Source: Tissierella pigra (GTDB taxonomy: Bacteria > Bacillota > Clostridia > Tissierellales > Tissierellaceae). From it: 33,100 nucleotides of DNA. The position numbers were made by a program, and so were the translations under genes. The notes below the pieces were generated by a model. The model had not been told where the DNA came from and made no database searches. It saw nothing but the letters and a program-made list of their open reading frames with translations. The stretch lies in the NCBI RefSeq assembly GCF_009695605.1, contig NZ_VUNQ01000043.1, positions 1 to 33,100 of the forward strand, read 5' to 3'. Below, one piece after another: positions 1-7,791 of this stretch. Every line of letters begins with the position of its first letter. Position 1 is the stretch's first letter.

Positions 1-100
1 TGCTGCTTAAGATGGTATTACTAATAATTATTTAATCAAGGATCGCTATCGCTTTCCTCCTTGACAAAATAATTACTAGCAATTTAAGAAAACCACAGCA
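1..100. repeat. Long imperfect inverted repeat at window edge
   Basis: The first 100 bases fold back on themselves. TGCTG at 1-5 pairs with CAGCA at 96-100, CTTAA at 6-10 with TTAAG at 84-88, and the stretch 25-42 with 58-75 (TAATTA and TCAAGGA arms) around a loop near 43-57. Several bulges interrupt the stem. No ORF is visible. It may be a MITE-like element, a structured RNA or a processing site, and it may continue left of the window. Confidence 0.35.
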
Positions 101-176
101 TTATTCAGAGAAAATTTTTCAGAGGTCGTGTCACATATGTTTGACTTCTCTAGAATAAAATTATTTTAAAAAACTA

Positions 177-205
177 TTGACATTGACTTCGAAAAGTTAT
201 ATACT
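177..205 (+). promoter_or_regulatory. Strong sigma-A type promoter with no gene behind it
   Basis: TTGACA at 177-182 and TATACT at 200-205 are separated by 17 bases. An alternative overlapping pair is TTGACT at 183-188 and TATAAT at 205-210 with 16 bases. No ORF follows on this strand, only hairpins and terminators, so it would drive a short transcript starting near 212. Confidence 0.6.
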
Positions 206-212
206 ATAATTG

Positions 213-318
213 GATAATAGTAATCATCTGCTTAAAAGTGGCGATATAATTTTATATTATCACTCTTGTTTTGTTATGTCAATAAAAAAGACATTTGTCA
301 TTAAACGAATGTCTTTTT
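213..318 (+). ncRNA. Putative small RNA between orphan promoter and terminator
   Basis: The interval runs from the predicted start of the promoter at 177-205 to the intrinsic terminator at 284-317. It contains a weak hairpin at about 237-266 (GTG/CAC closing pairs, AT-rich stem) followed by a T-rich run, so a shorter product of about 60 nt is also possible. No reading frame with a ribosome site is seen. It matches no RNA family I recognise. The call rests only on promoter plus terminator spacing. Confidence 0.3.
284..317. terminator. Bidirectional intrinsic terminator
   Basis: AAAAAAGACATTT pairs with GAATGTCTTTTT across a loop of about 8 bases. T-runs lie on both sides, so it can end the plus-strand transcript from 177-205 and the minus-strand acetyltransferase gene that stops at 363. 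Confidence 0.65.
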
Positions 319-362
319 CTTATATAAAATATTTCTATGAAAGATATATCCTATCATCAAAT

Positions 363-821
363 TTATAAATCTACACAATATATACGAGAACTGTCCCCCC
401 AAGGATGGTAGCCCGTACCTATATATCTAAATCCATATTTCTCATAATATCCAATATGCCCTGTACAAAGATATAAGTAAGAAAAGCCACCTATCTTTGC
501 ATCTTTCTTGGCCTGTTCCAATAGAATAGAGCCATAATCATTTCCTCTATATTCTTTCTCTATGTATAAAGCACAAACCCAAGGATATAAATCCATGCGA
601 CTAATAAAATCGTTGGTAATAAGTCCAGCACAACCAATTATCTCCCCTTTGTCCATCAGCAAATACCATTGTGGCAACGAGTTTGATGTAGTAATACAGT
701 TTGTTATGCAATCACTATAGACATTCATACTATCTTGAGATGCCCATTTACTTTGAAAATATTTAATTGCTACATCTTTATATTCAGGAGACTTTTTTAT
801 GGATATAATCTTCATATACAT
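363..821 (-). CDS. GNAT-family N-acetyltransferase
   Basis: A soluble protein of about 152 residues with the GNAT fold. A central beta-strand (ALYIEKEYRG) leads into the acetyl-CoA pyrophosphate-binding loop RGNDYGS (a variant of R/QxxGxG/A), and the C-terminal part has the usual YEKYGFRYIG signature. It should transfer an acetyl group from acetyl-CoA to an amine, but the acceptor cannot be told from sequence. Three start codons lie close together (GTG 824, ATG 821, ATG 815). No strong Shine-Dalgarno site decides between them, and 821 was taken because AGAAAG lies 5 bases upstream. It appears monocistronic and ends before the terminator at 284-317. The family is secure; function is unknown. 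Confidence 0.8.
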   Translation of the reverse strand: MYMKIISIKKSPEYKDVAIKYFQSKWASQDSMNVYSDCITNCITTSNSLPQWYLLMDKGEIIGCAGLITNDFISRMDLYPWVCALYIEKEYRGNDYGSILLEQAKKDAKIGGFSYLYLCTGHIGYYEKYGFRYIGTGYHPWGDSSRIYCVDL

Positions 822-1113
822 CACAACTTTCTATTATATATTCATTCTTTACCTGACATAATTCTATTTATCTACACCATAAAATATGGATTTTCATAAT
901 TACAGTATAATTTCTAATTTATTAATCATAAAAGTATGGTTCTGGAGGCTTTGAACATTTGCCCTAAGTGTTTCTAATACTGCCTATAAAGATTATTAAA
1001 CTTTATGTTCATCCTTGAGCCATTATTGAAATATTCTCTGTAGCTTAAGAATTAATATATTCTTTAGAACACTATTAAGTCGAATTTTTCCAAGTTGTAC
1101 CTCTATATAAAAT

Positions 1114-1248
1114 CTACAATAACATAACTAAAGAAATAACATCAGTAAAGTTAACTAAACAATGTACTGCTATGGATAATTTTAATAAGTCCTTTTTATA
1201 TACCCAATAAAATAATTGTAAAACTCCTATAACTCTTGCAATAATCAT
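1114..1248 (-). pseudogene. Remnant of a small membrane-protein gene
   Basis: A 44-codon minus-strand frame (MIIARVIGVLQLFYWVYKKD..., ending in VISLVMLL) has the alternating hydrophobic segments of a small integral membrane protein. In the same frame upstream, a few more plausible residues precede an in-frame TAG, and no ribosome site is present. It looks like a piece of a decayed gene. The rest of 825-1429 shows only AT-rich sequence without ribosome sites, riboswitch signatures or clear hairpins. Confidence 0.3.
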
Positions 1249-1429
1249 CCATAGTGACTATAAGTGATAGACCGTAAATAACACTGTGTTTTAAGAGGTT
1301 TGTAGATTTGATTTGTAGGTTAATAATAAGTAGATGGCTTTCTTTTGATACTGTAGATGATAAAATAGACCCATTTATTCTTTCATAAATGATTCAAAAA
1401 TAATCCATAGGACTTTCAGAATTTATCTA

Positions 1430-1458
1430 TTCCAATATAAAAATCCCTTTGCTATACT
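1430..1458 (+). promoter_or_regulatory. Probable promoter of the binding-protein gene
   Basis: TTCCAA at 1430-1435 and TATACT at 1453-1458 are 17 bases apart, 57 bases upstream of the start codon at 1516. The -10 is good; the -35 is weak, as expected for a regulated promoter. Confidence 0.45.
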
Positions 1459-1469
1459 TGAATCTAAGA

Positions 1470-1491
1470 TTAGTTACCCAAGGCTAACTAA
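1470..1491. promoter_or_regulatory. Palindromic operator candidate upstream of the binding protein
   Basis: TTAGTTA at 1470-1476 and TAACTAA at 1485-1491 form a perfect 7-bp inverted repeat. CC/GG in the middle add to the symmetry (18 of 22 positions). It lies just downstream of the -10, where a repressor would block transcription. The GGCTAACTAA half resembles DtxR/IdeR-type metal-repressor half sites, but the match is partial. Confidence 0.4.
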
Positions 1492-1515
1492 CAAATTTAT
1501 AATGGAGGACTTAAT

Positions 1516-2502
1516 GTGAAAAAACTTATAGTATTAATCATGGTTTTAACCTTACTTACAGGGGTTTTAGCTGGTTGTAGTAAAGCACCAGTGGAAGATA
1601 ATAACACAAATATATCTGAAAACACATCAAATGTAGATGAAGGAGGTCAAGAACCAATTAAGGAAGCAGTTTGGCCTAGAACCATTACAGATGCAGCAGG
1701 AAATGAGATTGTTTTGAAGAAACAGCCAGAACGAATAACTCTTCTCCATGTGGTTTATATGGAACATTTTCTAGCACTTGATACACCTCCCACTGCAGCA
1801 GCTATAGGGAATAAATTGGGGGAAACTGAAGGACTTGATAAGTCAGAGTTATTTGGACCTTATCTTGAAAATGTGGACATGACAGTAGTGGGCAGTTCTA
1901 GGGATTTGAATCTTGAGGCAGTTTTAGAGTCAAATCCAGATTTATTAGTGACTTTCCATAATCCTGCTGGTCTTGATGCCTATGATCAGCTTGTAGAAAT
2001 AGCACCAGTGGTACAGCTAGATTATAATTCCACATGGCAAGAACAGCTTTTAATGATTGGAAAGCTTTTAGGAAAAGAGAAAGAAGCAAAAAAACTTATT
2101 GTGGAAATTGAAAAGGAAATCTCTGACACAAAAGATACATTGGCATCATATGAAGATAGAACCTTTGGGCTTTTCCGTACTGATGGGAAAAATTTTATTG
2201 CCCAAGGAACTGCAAAGTACTACAAAATCTTTGGAATTACAAAGCCAGAAGGATTTTCAGATGCTGCTGATTCAATGTCTTTGGAAGCCGTAGCAGAAAT
2301 GAATCCATATTATATTGTGTTTCAGCATAATTATGACATGTCTAAATCCTTTGTTGAAAGTATGGAATCTTCCTCTGTATGGCAATCTATGGATGCAGTT
2401 AAAAATGGACGAATTTACTATTTTGATGAGAATATGAATAGTTTCGGACCACTAACATTACGTCTTGCAGCTGAAAAGCTAACTGAAATGTATTCTAAAT
2501 AA
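1516..2502 (+). CDS. FecB/BtuF-like substrate-binding lipoprotein of an ABC importer
   Basis: A 328-residue extracellular solute-binding protein. Residues 1-20 form a lipoprotein signal peptide ending in the lipobox LAGC, with Cys21 as the expected lipidated residue. A low-complexity Asn/Ser/Glu linker follows, and then a Peripla_BP_2 fold with the typical entry WPRTITDAAGNEIVLKKQPE. This family binds ferric siderophores, haem or corrinoids. The start is GTG at 1516, with GGAGG at 1504-1508 seven bases upstream. It is convergent with the permease/ATPase/nitrogenase-like operon, from which it is separated only by the shared terminator at 2536-2596. That operon has no binding protein of its own, so this is its probable partner. 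The ligand cannot be read from sequence. Confidence 0.88.
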   Translation: MKKLIVLIMVLTLLTGVLAGCSKAPVEDNNTNISENTSNVDEGGQEPIKEAVWPRTITDAAGNEIVLKKQPERITLLHVVYMEHFLALDTPPTAAAIGNKLGETEGLDKSELFGPYLENVDMTVVGSSRDLNLEAVLESNPDLLVTFHNPAGLDAYDQLVEIAPVVQLDYNSTWQEQLLMIGKLLGKEKEAKKLIVEIEKEISDTKDTLASYEDRTFGLFRTDGKNFIAQGTAKYYKIFGITKPEGFSDAADSMSLEAVAEMNPYYIVFQHNYDMSKSFVESMESSSVWQSMDAVKNGRIYYFDENMNSFGPLTLRLAAEKLTEMYSK

Positions 2503-2535
2503 GGTATTGTAAAACAACTTATACTTTTTCAAAAT

Positions 2536-2596
2536 AAAAATCTCTTTTCTGGCAAGAGTCAAAATAAAATTCAAACCAGAAAAGAGATTTTTTTAT
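2536..2596. terminator. Perfect bidirectional terminator between convergent units
   Basis: A 17-bp perfect stem (2536-2552 with 2576-2592, core ATCTCTTTTCTGG) with A/T runs on both sides. It serves the binding-protein gene from the left and the nitrogenase-like operon from the right. Confidence 0.85.
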
Positions 2597-2638
2597 AACT
2601 AATAGAAAATTTCTAATTCAATGACATATATATTTATT

Positions 2639-3877
2639 CTAATCATGATCCTGATCTAAGGCAGCATTAAGCCATAAATCAATTAAATTAAGAGCACCTC
2701 TAAATCCTACAAATGGAGATAGATAAGGATTTAATCTCCATTTTGTATCTGGATTGGATATTTGAAGTGATAAATTTCCTCCTCCCCATTCAAGAGCTTC
2801 ACCACTAGCCATTAATAAACTTTTTTTATTTGATTTTATTATAGCTGTCCACTCTTCCTCTGTTAAATATGGAATTTCTTCACTAGACATATCAGATGAA
2901 TCGCACCAACAAGGTCCCTTATTAAACATCATTTCTTCCGTTGCATAGGTAAGTATCCCTTTTACCACATCTGCATGGCCACCTAAGCAAATTGTACCTT
3001 CCTCAGGATGAGAACGGAATATGTGCTTAAAAAATGGTATGGTAGGAAGTGTTTGATTTTTCGCTATTTCTTCTTCTGACTTTATAAATTCTATATTAGA
3101 AGGAATATTTAATATCTTTTCAATATCCTCAATCCATTTAATGGTACCTTTAATACCATAAGGTCTACCTACTAAATAAGGAATACCAAATCTTTCTTGT
3201 AAATATTCAGCTGCAGGAATTCCTTCCCTCCTTATGACTAAATTTATACTTGCATTTCCCATATTCCATATATCATCAACATTGGTATGAGAAGTCATAA
3301 CACATGTAGGCGTTATTCCAAAAGATCCTTCCATAATTCTAATAAGCTCATCTGCATCAGCTTGAAAACGAAAGAGATCTGCACAGGAACCTATAATATT
3401 AAAGGTCTTCTGTTTAGATTTCTCTATATCTATAGGTAAAGTTTTAACTAAAAGCAAAAGTGCCTCTTGGACTCCTCTATATCCAAAGACATCAAAACCA
3501 CCATATCCAAATGGAATTAACGGAATATCTGGATATTCAGGTTGAAGTTCTTTGCATATTGCTGGTAAATCTGTGCCTATTACTTGTGGAACTGAAGATG
3601 GAAGTAAGAAAATAACTTTTGGTTTATCTTTCTCTACAATTTCAGCAATAGCTCGATTCAGTCTTGTTGTATCTCCTAATGAAATATCTGCTTCATCAAT
3701 ATGAGTGGAATATGTTTTAGCCATACCAGACACTCCTGCTCTATTTAGAAACATCCTTCCATACATCATATGTCCCATACATCCATATTCTATTATTGCA
3801 GAATCCCGTATTGGTGCAAGAGTTCTCAAAATTCCCATTCTTCCTGACAGAGGTGGGCTAAATCGATGAAGTCCCAT
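2639..3877 (-). CDS. Nitrogenase-like catalytic subunit, single-Cys (NifK/BchB-type position)
   Basis: A 412-residue member of the nitrogenase component 1 superfamily (oxidoreductase/nitrogenase type 1). Evidence is the YGCMGHMMYGR segment (Cys33, matching the conserved GxxxC of NifD/K), VPQVIGTDL near residue 100, INLVIRREG...FGIPY in the middle domain, and FVGFRGALNLIDL at the C-terminus. It keeps only one of the usual three N-terminal cysteines: the first is absent (FSPPLSG) and the third is Ser95. The position of the FeMo-cofactor Cys275 of NifD is Arg. It is shorter than NifD/K and close to BchN/BchB in size. It starts directly after the TAA of the previous gene, whose last codons hold its AAAGGAGGG ribosome site. 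It probably pairs with the 424-residue subunit. Substrate unknown. Confidence 0.85.
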   Translation of the reverse strand: MGLHRFSPPLSGRMGILRTLAPIRDSAIIEYGCMGHMMYGRMFLNRAGVSGMAKTYSTHIDEADISLGDTTRLNRAIAEIVEKDKPKVIFLLPSSVPQVIGTDLPAICKELQPEYPDIPLIPFGYGGFDVFGYRGVQEALLLLVKTLPIDIEKSKQKTFNIIGSCADLFRFQADADELIRIMEGSFGITPTCVMTSHTNVDDIWNMGNASINLVIRREGIPAAEYLQERFGIPYLVGRPYGIKGTIKWIEDIEKILNIPSNIEFIKSEEEIAKNQTLPTIPFFKHIFRSHPEEGTICLGGHADVVKGILTYATEEMMFNKGPCWCDSSDMSSEEIPYLTEEEWTAIIKSNKKSLLMASGEALEWGGGNLSLQISNPDTKWRLNPYLSPFVGFRGALNLIDLWLNAALDQDHD

Positions 3878-5152
3878 TTAAATCCCTCCTTTATTTTTAT
3901 GATTTTCTAAAGTATTCATAATTCTATTTAATAAAAAGCTTGTTCTTTCATATCCTATTTGACCATATAATTCATATAAATAAGACACACAAGGTACTTT
4001 CCCTGTTCCTTCAAAGATTTCTCCAAAGGACAAATCTGGTTCTAACTCTTCTAACACTGGTGCATCTCTTTTATCATTCACCATATGACAAACAAAAGGA
4101 TTTATTCCTACTTCTTCTAGTTTTTTTGCCCATTGACGATCATCTGGATAAAATTCTTCCATATGAAGCAGAATTGGTATCATATTAAATTTATTTAAAT
4201 AAAAAGCTAAAGCCAATGGAGGTATTGGATTTCTACCTGTGGAAATATATCTTAATCCCCCTAGCTCCTTTTCTGCTTTTTTTTCCGCCATTAGAGCTTT
4301 TTCCCTAAGCTCATCAAATCTATTATCCCAAGATATACTTAATATTTCCTCTATTTTTCTATATGTTTCATCTATTTCTAAAACATTATAAATCTCATGT
4401 AGGCTTATAAATGGAATACTAAATTGCTTATCCATCATATCTGCCAATGGATTCATATATGGAGAAATAACTAGATTAAGCTTTGCATCTGTAGCCCCAA
4501 TGAAATCCTTAATATCTGATTTCGGTGCAAGCATCCGTAGATGAAATCCTTTTTTTTCAAGTTCCATTAGAAGTTCTGGCATTGGAATATTATCCTCATC
4601 TGTACTACGTCCAAGTATATTAACTATATTAGAGTTTATATCTCTCTTTTCCATCATACCTCCAAAAGATAATAATGTTTTCCAATATCCTGAAGGATGG
4701 CTATTGCATCTAAAATGTCCCATCAATACTGAGCTAAGACGAGCTTTTACCTGAGGTTGTACTTCATGAATAATTCCTTCGATATCTTCTCCTATTACTT
4801 CTGGAACACAGGTCAAAATCACCATAATGGCTTCTGCTCCTTCTTTGTCCATTTCCTTTATGGCATCTATTACTCCCTTTCTACATCCAAAAACCACTTC
4901 ATTAGAATCCAAAACATACATCCAATGCAAAGTTTCTTCTGAATATCTGGCTTTTTTAACCACATTTCTACTGTAAATACTACATTCTGCAGTTCCTACT
5001 ACTAAAGTAGACATTCCTCTAATATTTGTACTTAAAGCTAGGGATGTATGCAATGGACAGTGGCTTCCAGGAAAAGCTGCTGATGTTAAAAATTTTATTC
5101 CAGCATTTGATTTAACAGAAGCTATCTTTTTTAGATGCTGTATTCTATTCAT
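3878..5152 (-). CDS. Nitrogenase-like catalytic subunit, three-Cys (NifD/BchN-type position)
   Basis: A 424-residue nitrogenase component 1 family protein. Cys32 (GSHCPLH), Cys57 ([10 protein letters not shown]) and Cys115 ([12 protein letters not shown]) reproduce the order and approximate spacing of the three [4Fe-4S]-ligating cysteines of BchN (26, 51, 112). The middle-domain signature [11 protein letters not shown] has Ser where NifD has the cofactor ligand Cys275. The C-terminal [13 protein letters not shown] is family-typical. With Cys33 of the 412-residue subunit it could complete a four-Cys [4Fe-4S] cluster at the interface rather than an eight-iron P-cluster; this is inference. Its ATG overlaps the TGA of the reductase gene by four bases, so translation is coupled. 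Confidence 0.86.
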   Translation of the reverse strand: MNRIQHLKKIASVKSNAGIKFLTSAAFPGSHCPLHTSLALSTNIRGMSTLVVGTAECSIYSRNVVKKARYSEETLHWMYVLDSNEVVFGCRKGVIDAIKEMDKEGAEAIMVILTCVPEVIGEDIEGIIHEVQPQVKARLSSVLMGHFRCNSHPSGYWKTLLSFGGMMEKRDINSNIVNILGRSTDEDNIPMPELLMELEKKGFHLRMLAPKSDIKDFIGATDAKLNLVISPYMNPLADMMDKQFSIPFISLHEIYNVLEIDETYRKIEEILSISWDNRFDELREKALMAEKKAEKELGGLRYISTGRNPIPPLALAFYLNKFNMIPILLHMEEFYPDDRQWAKKLEEVGINPFVCHMVNDKRDAPVLEELEPDLSFGEIFEGTGKVPCVSYLYELYGQIGYERTSFLLNRIMNTLENHKNKGGI

Positions 5153-5904
5153 TTAGCATCACCTCCATCTAATAATAGCTTAGCTAAATTTCTATAATGC
5201 TCTGCCATATCTGAATCTGGAAATGCTTCAACCACAGTTTTTCCCTGTTCTTCTGCTTTTTGTACTAGAGGATGGCGAGGCATACGATATATAACAGAGG
5301 TCTCAATTTCTTTTGCAGCATTATCCACCAACTCATTTTCACCTTCAATATTTTTAGCATTAAGTATAAGGCCTTTTAGAGAAGCATATCCCCTATTTTC
5401 AAAACTTTTAACTGCATAGGATATATTTGAAGCTGCATATAATGACATCATCTCTCCAGAAGTTACAATGCACACTTCTTCAGCATATCCGCCTCTAATT
5501 GGCATTGCAAAGCCACCGCAGACCACATCTCCCAAAACATCATAAAGTATTATATCAGGATTATATTTTTCATAGGCATCTAATTCCTCTAACTTTTCAA
5601 AAGCTGTAATTATTCCTCTGCCAGCACAGCCTACACCTGGAACTGGTCCACCTGCTTCAACACATAGAACTCCCGTTGTACTCTTATATACTAATTCTTC
5701 TAAATCAGCGTCTCCATTTTTGCGAAGTGTCTCTAATACGGTAGGAATATTTTTTCCACCAGTTAAATTTCTGGTAGAATCCGCTTTAGGGTCACAACCT
5801 ATTTGTAATACAACTAATCCCATAGATGCCAATGAAGCTGATATATTGGATACAGTAGTAGATTTTCCTATACCACCTTTTCCATAAATAGCAATTTTTT
5901 TCAT
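5149..5904 (-). CDS. NifH/BchL-like ATP-dependent iron-sulfur reductase
   Basis: A 251-residue homologue of dinitrogenase reductase and of the BchL/CfbC/MarH reductases. It has the P-loop GKGGIGKST at 8-16, the switch I-type CDPKADS at 37-43, Cys93 in GVGCAGRG and Cys129 in [12 protein letters not shown]. These two cysteines hold the [4Fe-4S] cluster bridging a homodimer. Arg96 corresponds to the ADP-ribosylated arginine of NifH. It should pass single electrons, with ATP hydrolysis, to the two downstream subunits. An ATG ten codons further upstream is possible, but the chosen start has GGAGGT eight bases before it and overlaps the transporter ATPase stop by four bases. No nifB, nifE/N, bch or cfb genes are nearby. 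Confidence 0.93.
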   Translation of the reverse strand: MKKIAIYGKGGIGKSTTVSNISASLASMGLVVLQIGCDPKADSTRNLTGGKNIPTVLETLRKNGDADLEELVYKSTTGVLCVEAGGPVPGVGCAGRGIITAFEKLEELDAYEKYNPDIILYDVLGDVVCGGFAMPIRGGYAEEVCIVTSGEMMSLYAASNISYAVKSFENRGYASLKGLILNAKNIEGENELVDNAAKEIETSVIYRMPRHPLVQKAEEQGKTVVEAFPDSDMAEHYRNLAKLLLDGGDAK

Positions 5905-6731
5905 ATATTCATACCTCCACATATTTTTGCACACATATTGTTTTTATTTTTAATCAAATCATATGAAATACAGGTGAGACAACCTTTTCGTGGATCCCTA
6001 ACTATATGAGCATCAATATTGAATACTTCTTTTAAGATTTCAGGGGTCATTACCTTTTCTGGATCTCCGTGAGATATAATTTCTCCACAACGAATTGCCA
6101 CCATATGGTCTGCAAATCTAGAGGCCAAATTTAAATCATGTAATACCATTACAATTGTTTTATTTTGTTTCTTATTTAGATTATATAAAAGCTCCAGAAC
6201 TTCAAGTTGATAAGATAAATCCAAATAAGTAGTAGGCTCGTCCAATAAAATAAGATCAGTTCCCTGTGCTAATGCCATAGCTATCCATACTCTCTGTCTT
6301 TGACCACCAGAAAGGTTATCTACTATTGTTGTTTCAAACTCCAATATTTTTGTGACCTCTAAAGCCCATTGAATTATTTCTTTATCTTCTTCCTTTAATT
6401 TCCCAAATCCTTTTTGATGTGGGAAACGTCCATATGCCACCAATTCTCCCACAGTAAGTCCAGATGGAGCTTGTGGAGACTGGGGAAGTATTGCCATTTT
6501 CTGTGCTATTTCCTTTGTGGTCAAATTATGAATATCCTCACCATTTAAGTAAACAATACCATCCTTTGGCTTTAAAATACGACCCACCGCCTTCAATAAA
6601 GTGGATTTACCACATCCGTTAGGTCCAATAATAGTAGTTATTTTCCCTTTTGGAATACACATATCTAGTCCCTTAACTATGAGCTTTTCCTCATATGCAA
6701 TGCTTAAGTTTTCTGTATTAATACTATTCAT
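5901..6731 (-). CDS. FecE/BtuD-like ABC transporter ATPase
   Basis: A 276-residue ATP-binding subunit of the iron-siderophore/haem/corrinoid importer class. It has Walker [10 protein letters not shown] at 36-44, a Q-loop ([10 protein letters not shown]), the signature [12 protein letters not shown] near 139, and Walker [13 protein letters not shown] near 160 followed by the switch His ([11 protein letters not shown]). It energises the two permeases encoded just upstream. The C-terminus is family-like through [11 protein letters not shown] and then carries a short extra tail with CAKIC. Because that tail is encoded across the ribosome site and start of the reductase gene, its sequence may be dictated by that overlap. 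Confidence 0.93.
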   Translation of the reverse strand: MNSINTENLSIAYEEKLIVKGLDMCIPKGKITTIIGPNGCGKSTLLKAVGRILKPKDGIVYLNGEDIHNLTTKEIAQKMAILPQSPQAPSGLTVGELVAYGRFPHQKGFGKLKEEDKEIIQWALEVTKILEFETTIVDNLSGGQRQRVWIAMALAQGTDLILLDEPTTYLDLSYQLEVLELLYNLNKKQNKTIVMVLHDLNLASRFADHMVAIRCGEIISHGDPEKVMTPEILKEVFNIDAHIVRDPRKGCLTCISYDLIKNKNNMCAKICGGMNI

Positions 6732-6750
6732 CTATTTTCAACTCCCTTCA

Positions 6751-7791
6751 TTACTGCGTATTTCTTGACAATAGGTATAGGAAATAAGGTGCTCCTACAA
6801 TAGCAACTACAATTCCTGTTGGAATCTCCAAAGGCTGCACTATTATTTTCGCAATAGTATCAGATATAGATACTAATACTGCCCCTATTAAGGCACAGGT
6901 AGGAAGTAATATCCTATGTTTTGGTCCAACTAATCTTCTTGCCAAATGAGGAGCTATTAATCCTACAAATCCAATACTTCCACTTACAGATACAGAAGAT
7001 GCTGCCAAGGCCACTGCTGCTCCTAATAGCAATTGCCTTTCTCTTTCTACTTCTGTCCCTAAACTATATGCCAATTCATCCCCAAGGTTTAATATATCTA
7101 ATACTCTTGATTTCATCATTATATACGGAACAAGTATTAGAATCCATGGCAATAAAGTCATAACGAAATTCCAATTACTAGCCCATATACTTCCAGCCTG
7201 CCAATTAGCAACAAAATCAAATTGTGTATCATCTAACTTTATAACAAGCAGAGTAGTTAATGCAGATATTCCTGCCTGTATAGCTATTCCAGTTAATATC
7301 AACCTTAAAGGGGCGACTCCTTCTCCCTTTTTATATGATAAAATATATATCAAAATAGCCGTAATGCCTGCTCCAATTAAAGCTAAAAACGGTAAAGTAA
7401 ACACTGATAAAAAAGACTTAGCACCAAAAAACATTACATACAATATAACCATTAAGCCAGCTCCTGCATTTATACCTAGTAAACCTGGATCTGCCAATGG
7501 GTTTCTAGATATACCTTGAATTATACATCCAGATAATGATAAGCCTATACCAACAAGAATTGATACCACTATTCTTGGAAGCCTAAATTTAAATAGAATC
7601 AGTTTTTCCTTATGACTTCCTCCACCAAATAGGGTTTTTAAAGTATCATTAGGAGATAGTTTCGTATATCCTGTATTCATACTAATAACAAAGGATAATA
7701 TTAATAATATAAGACAAGTTATTAGTATGGTTATATTACGTTTTGCAACCTTATTTTTATGGGCTTCGTTTTTTTGTTTAATATTCTCCAT
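6751..7791 (-). CDS. FecCD-family ABC permease (second)
   Basis: A 346-residue integral membrane protein of the BtuC/FecCD/FhuB family. The first segment is at about 20-40, the family signature RNPLADPGLLGINAGAG follows segment 2, and GSIGFVGLIAPHLARRLVG comes near residue 270 in the ATPase-coupling region. About ten membrane segments are expected. It overlaps the stop of the first permease by one base (TAATG) and has GGAGGG seven bases upstream, so the pair is translated together and probably forms a heterodimeric channel. Confidence 0.93.
   Translation of the reverse strand: MENIKQKNEAHKNKVAKRNITILITCLILLILSFVISMNTGYTKLSPNDTLKTLFGGGSHKEKLILFKFRLPRIVVSILVGIGLSLSGCIIQGISRNPLADPGLLGINAGAGLMVILYVMFFGAKSFLSVFTLPFLALIGAGITAILIYILSYKKGEGVAPLRLILTGIAIQAGISALTTLLVIKLDDTQFDFVANWQAGSIWASNWNFVMTLLPWILILVPYIMMKSRVLDILNLGDELAYSLGTEVERERQLLLGAAVALAASSVSVSGSIGFVGLIAPHLARRLVGPKHRILLPTCALIGAVLVSISDTIAKIIVQPLEIPTGIVVAIVGAPYFLYLLSRNTQ

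Noticed and set aside
3940-4188. Plus-strand ORF of 82 codons opposite the nitrogenase-like gene
   Set aside because: It is a shadow of the well-supported minus-strand gene, without a ribosome site and with biased Phe/Leu composition. The same applies to the antisense frames inside the ATPase, protease, permease and hydrolase genes.
2639-5904. A true nitrogen-fixation (nifHDK) or bacteriochlorophyll (bchLNB) operon
   Set aside because: The catalytic subunits are short, lack the FeMo-co Cys ligand and the P-cluster cysteine set, and no nifB/E/N or bch genes are near; the importer linkage is foreign to both.
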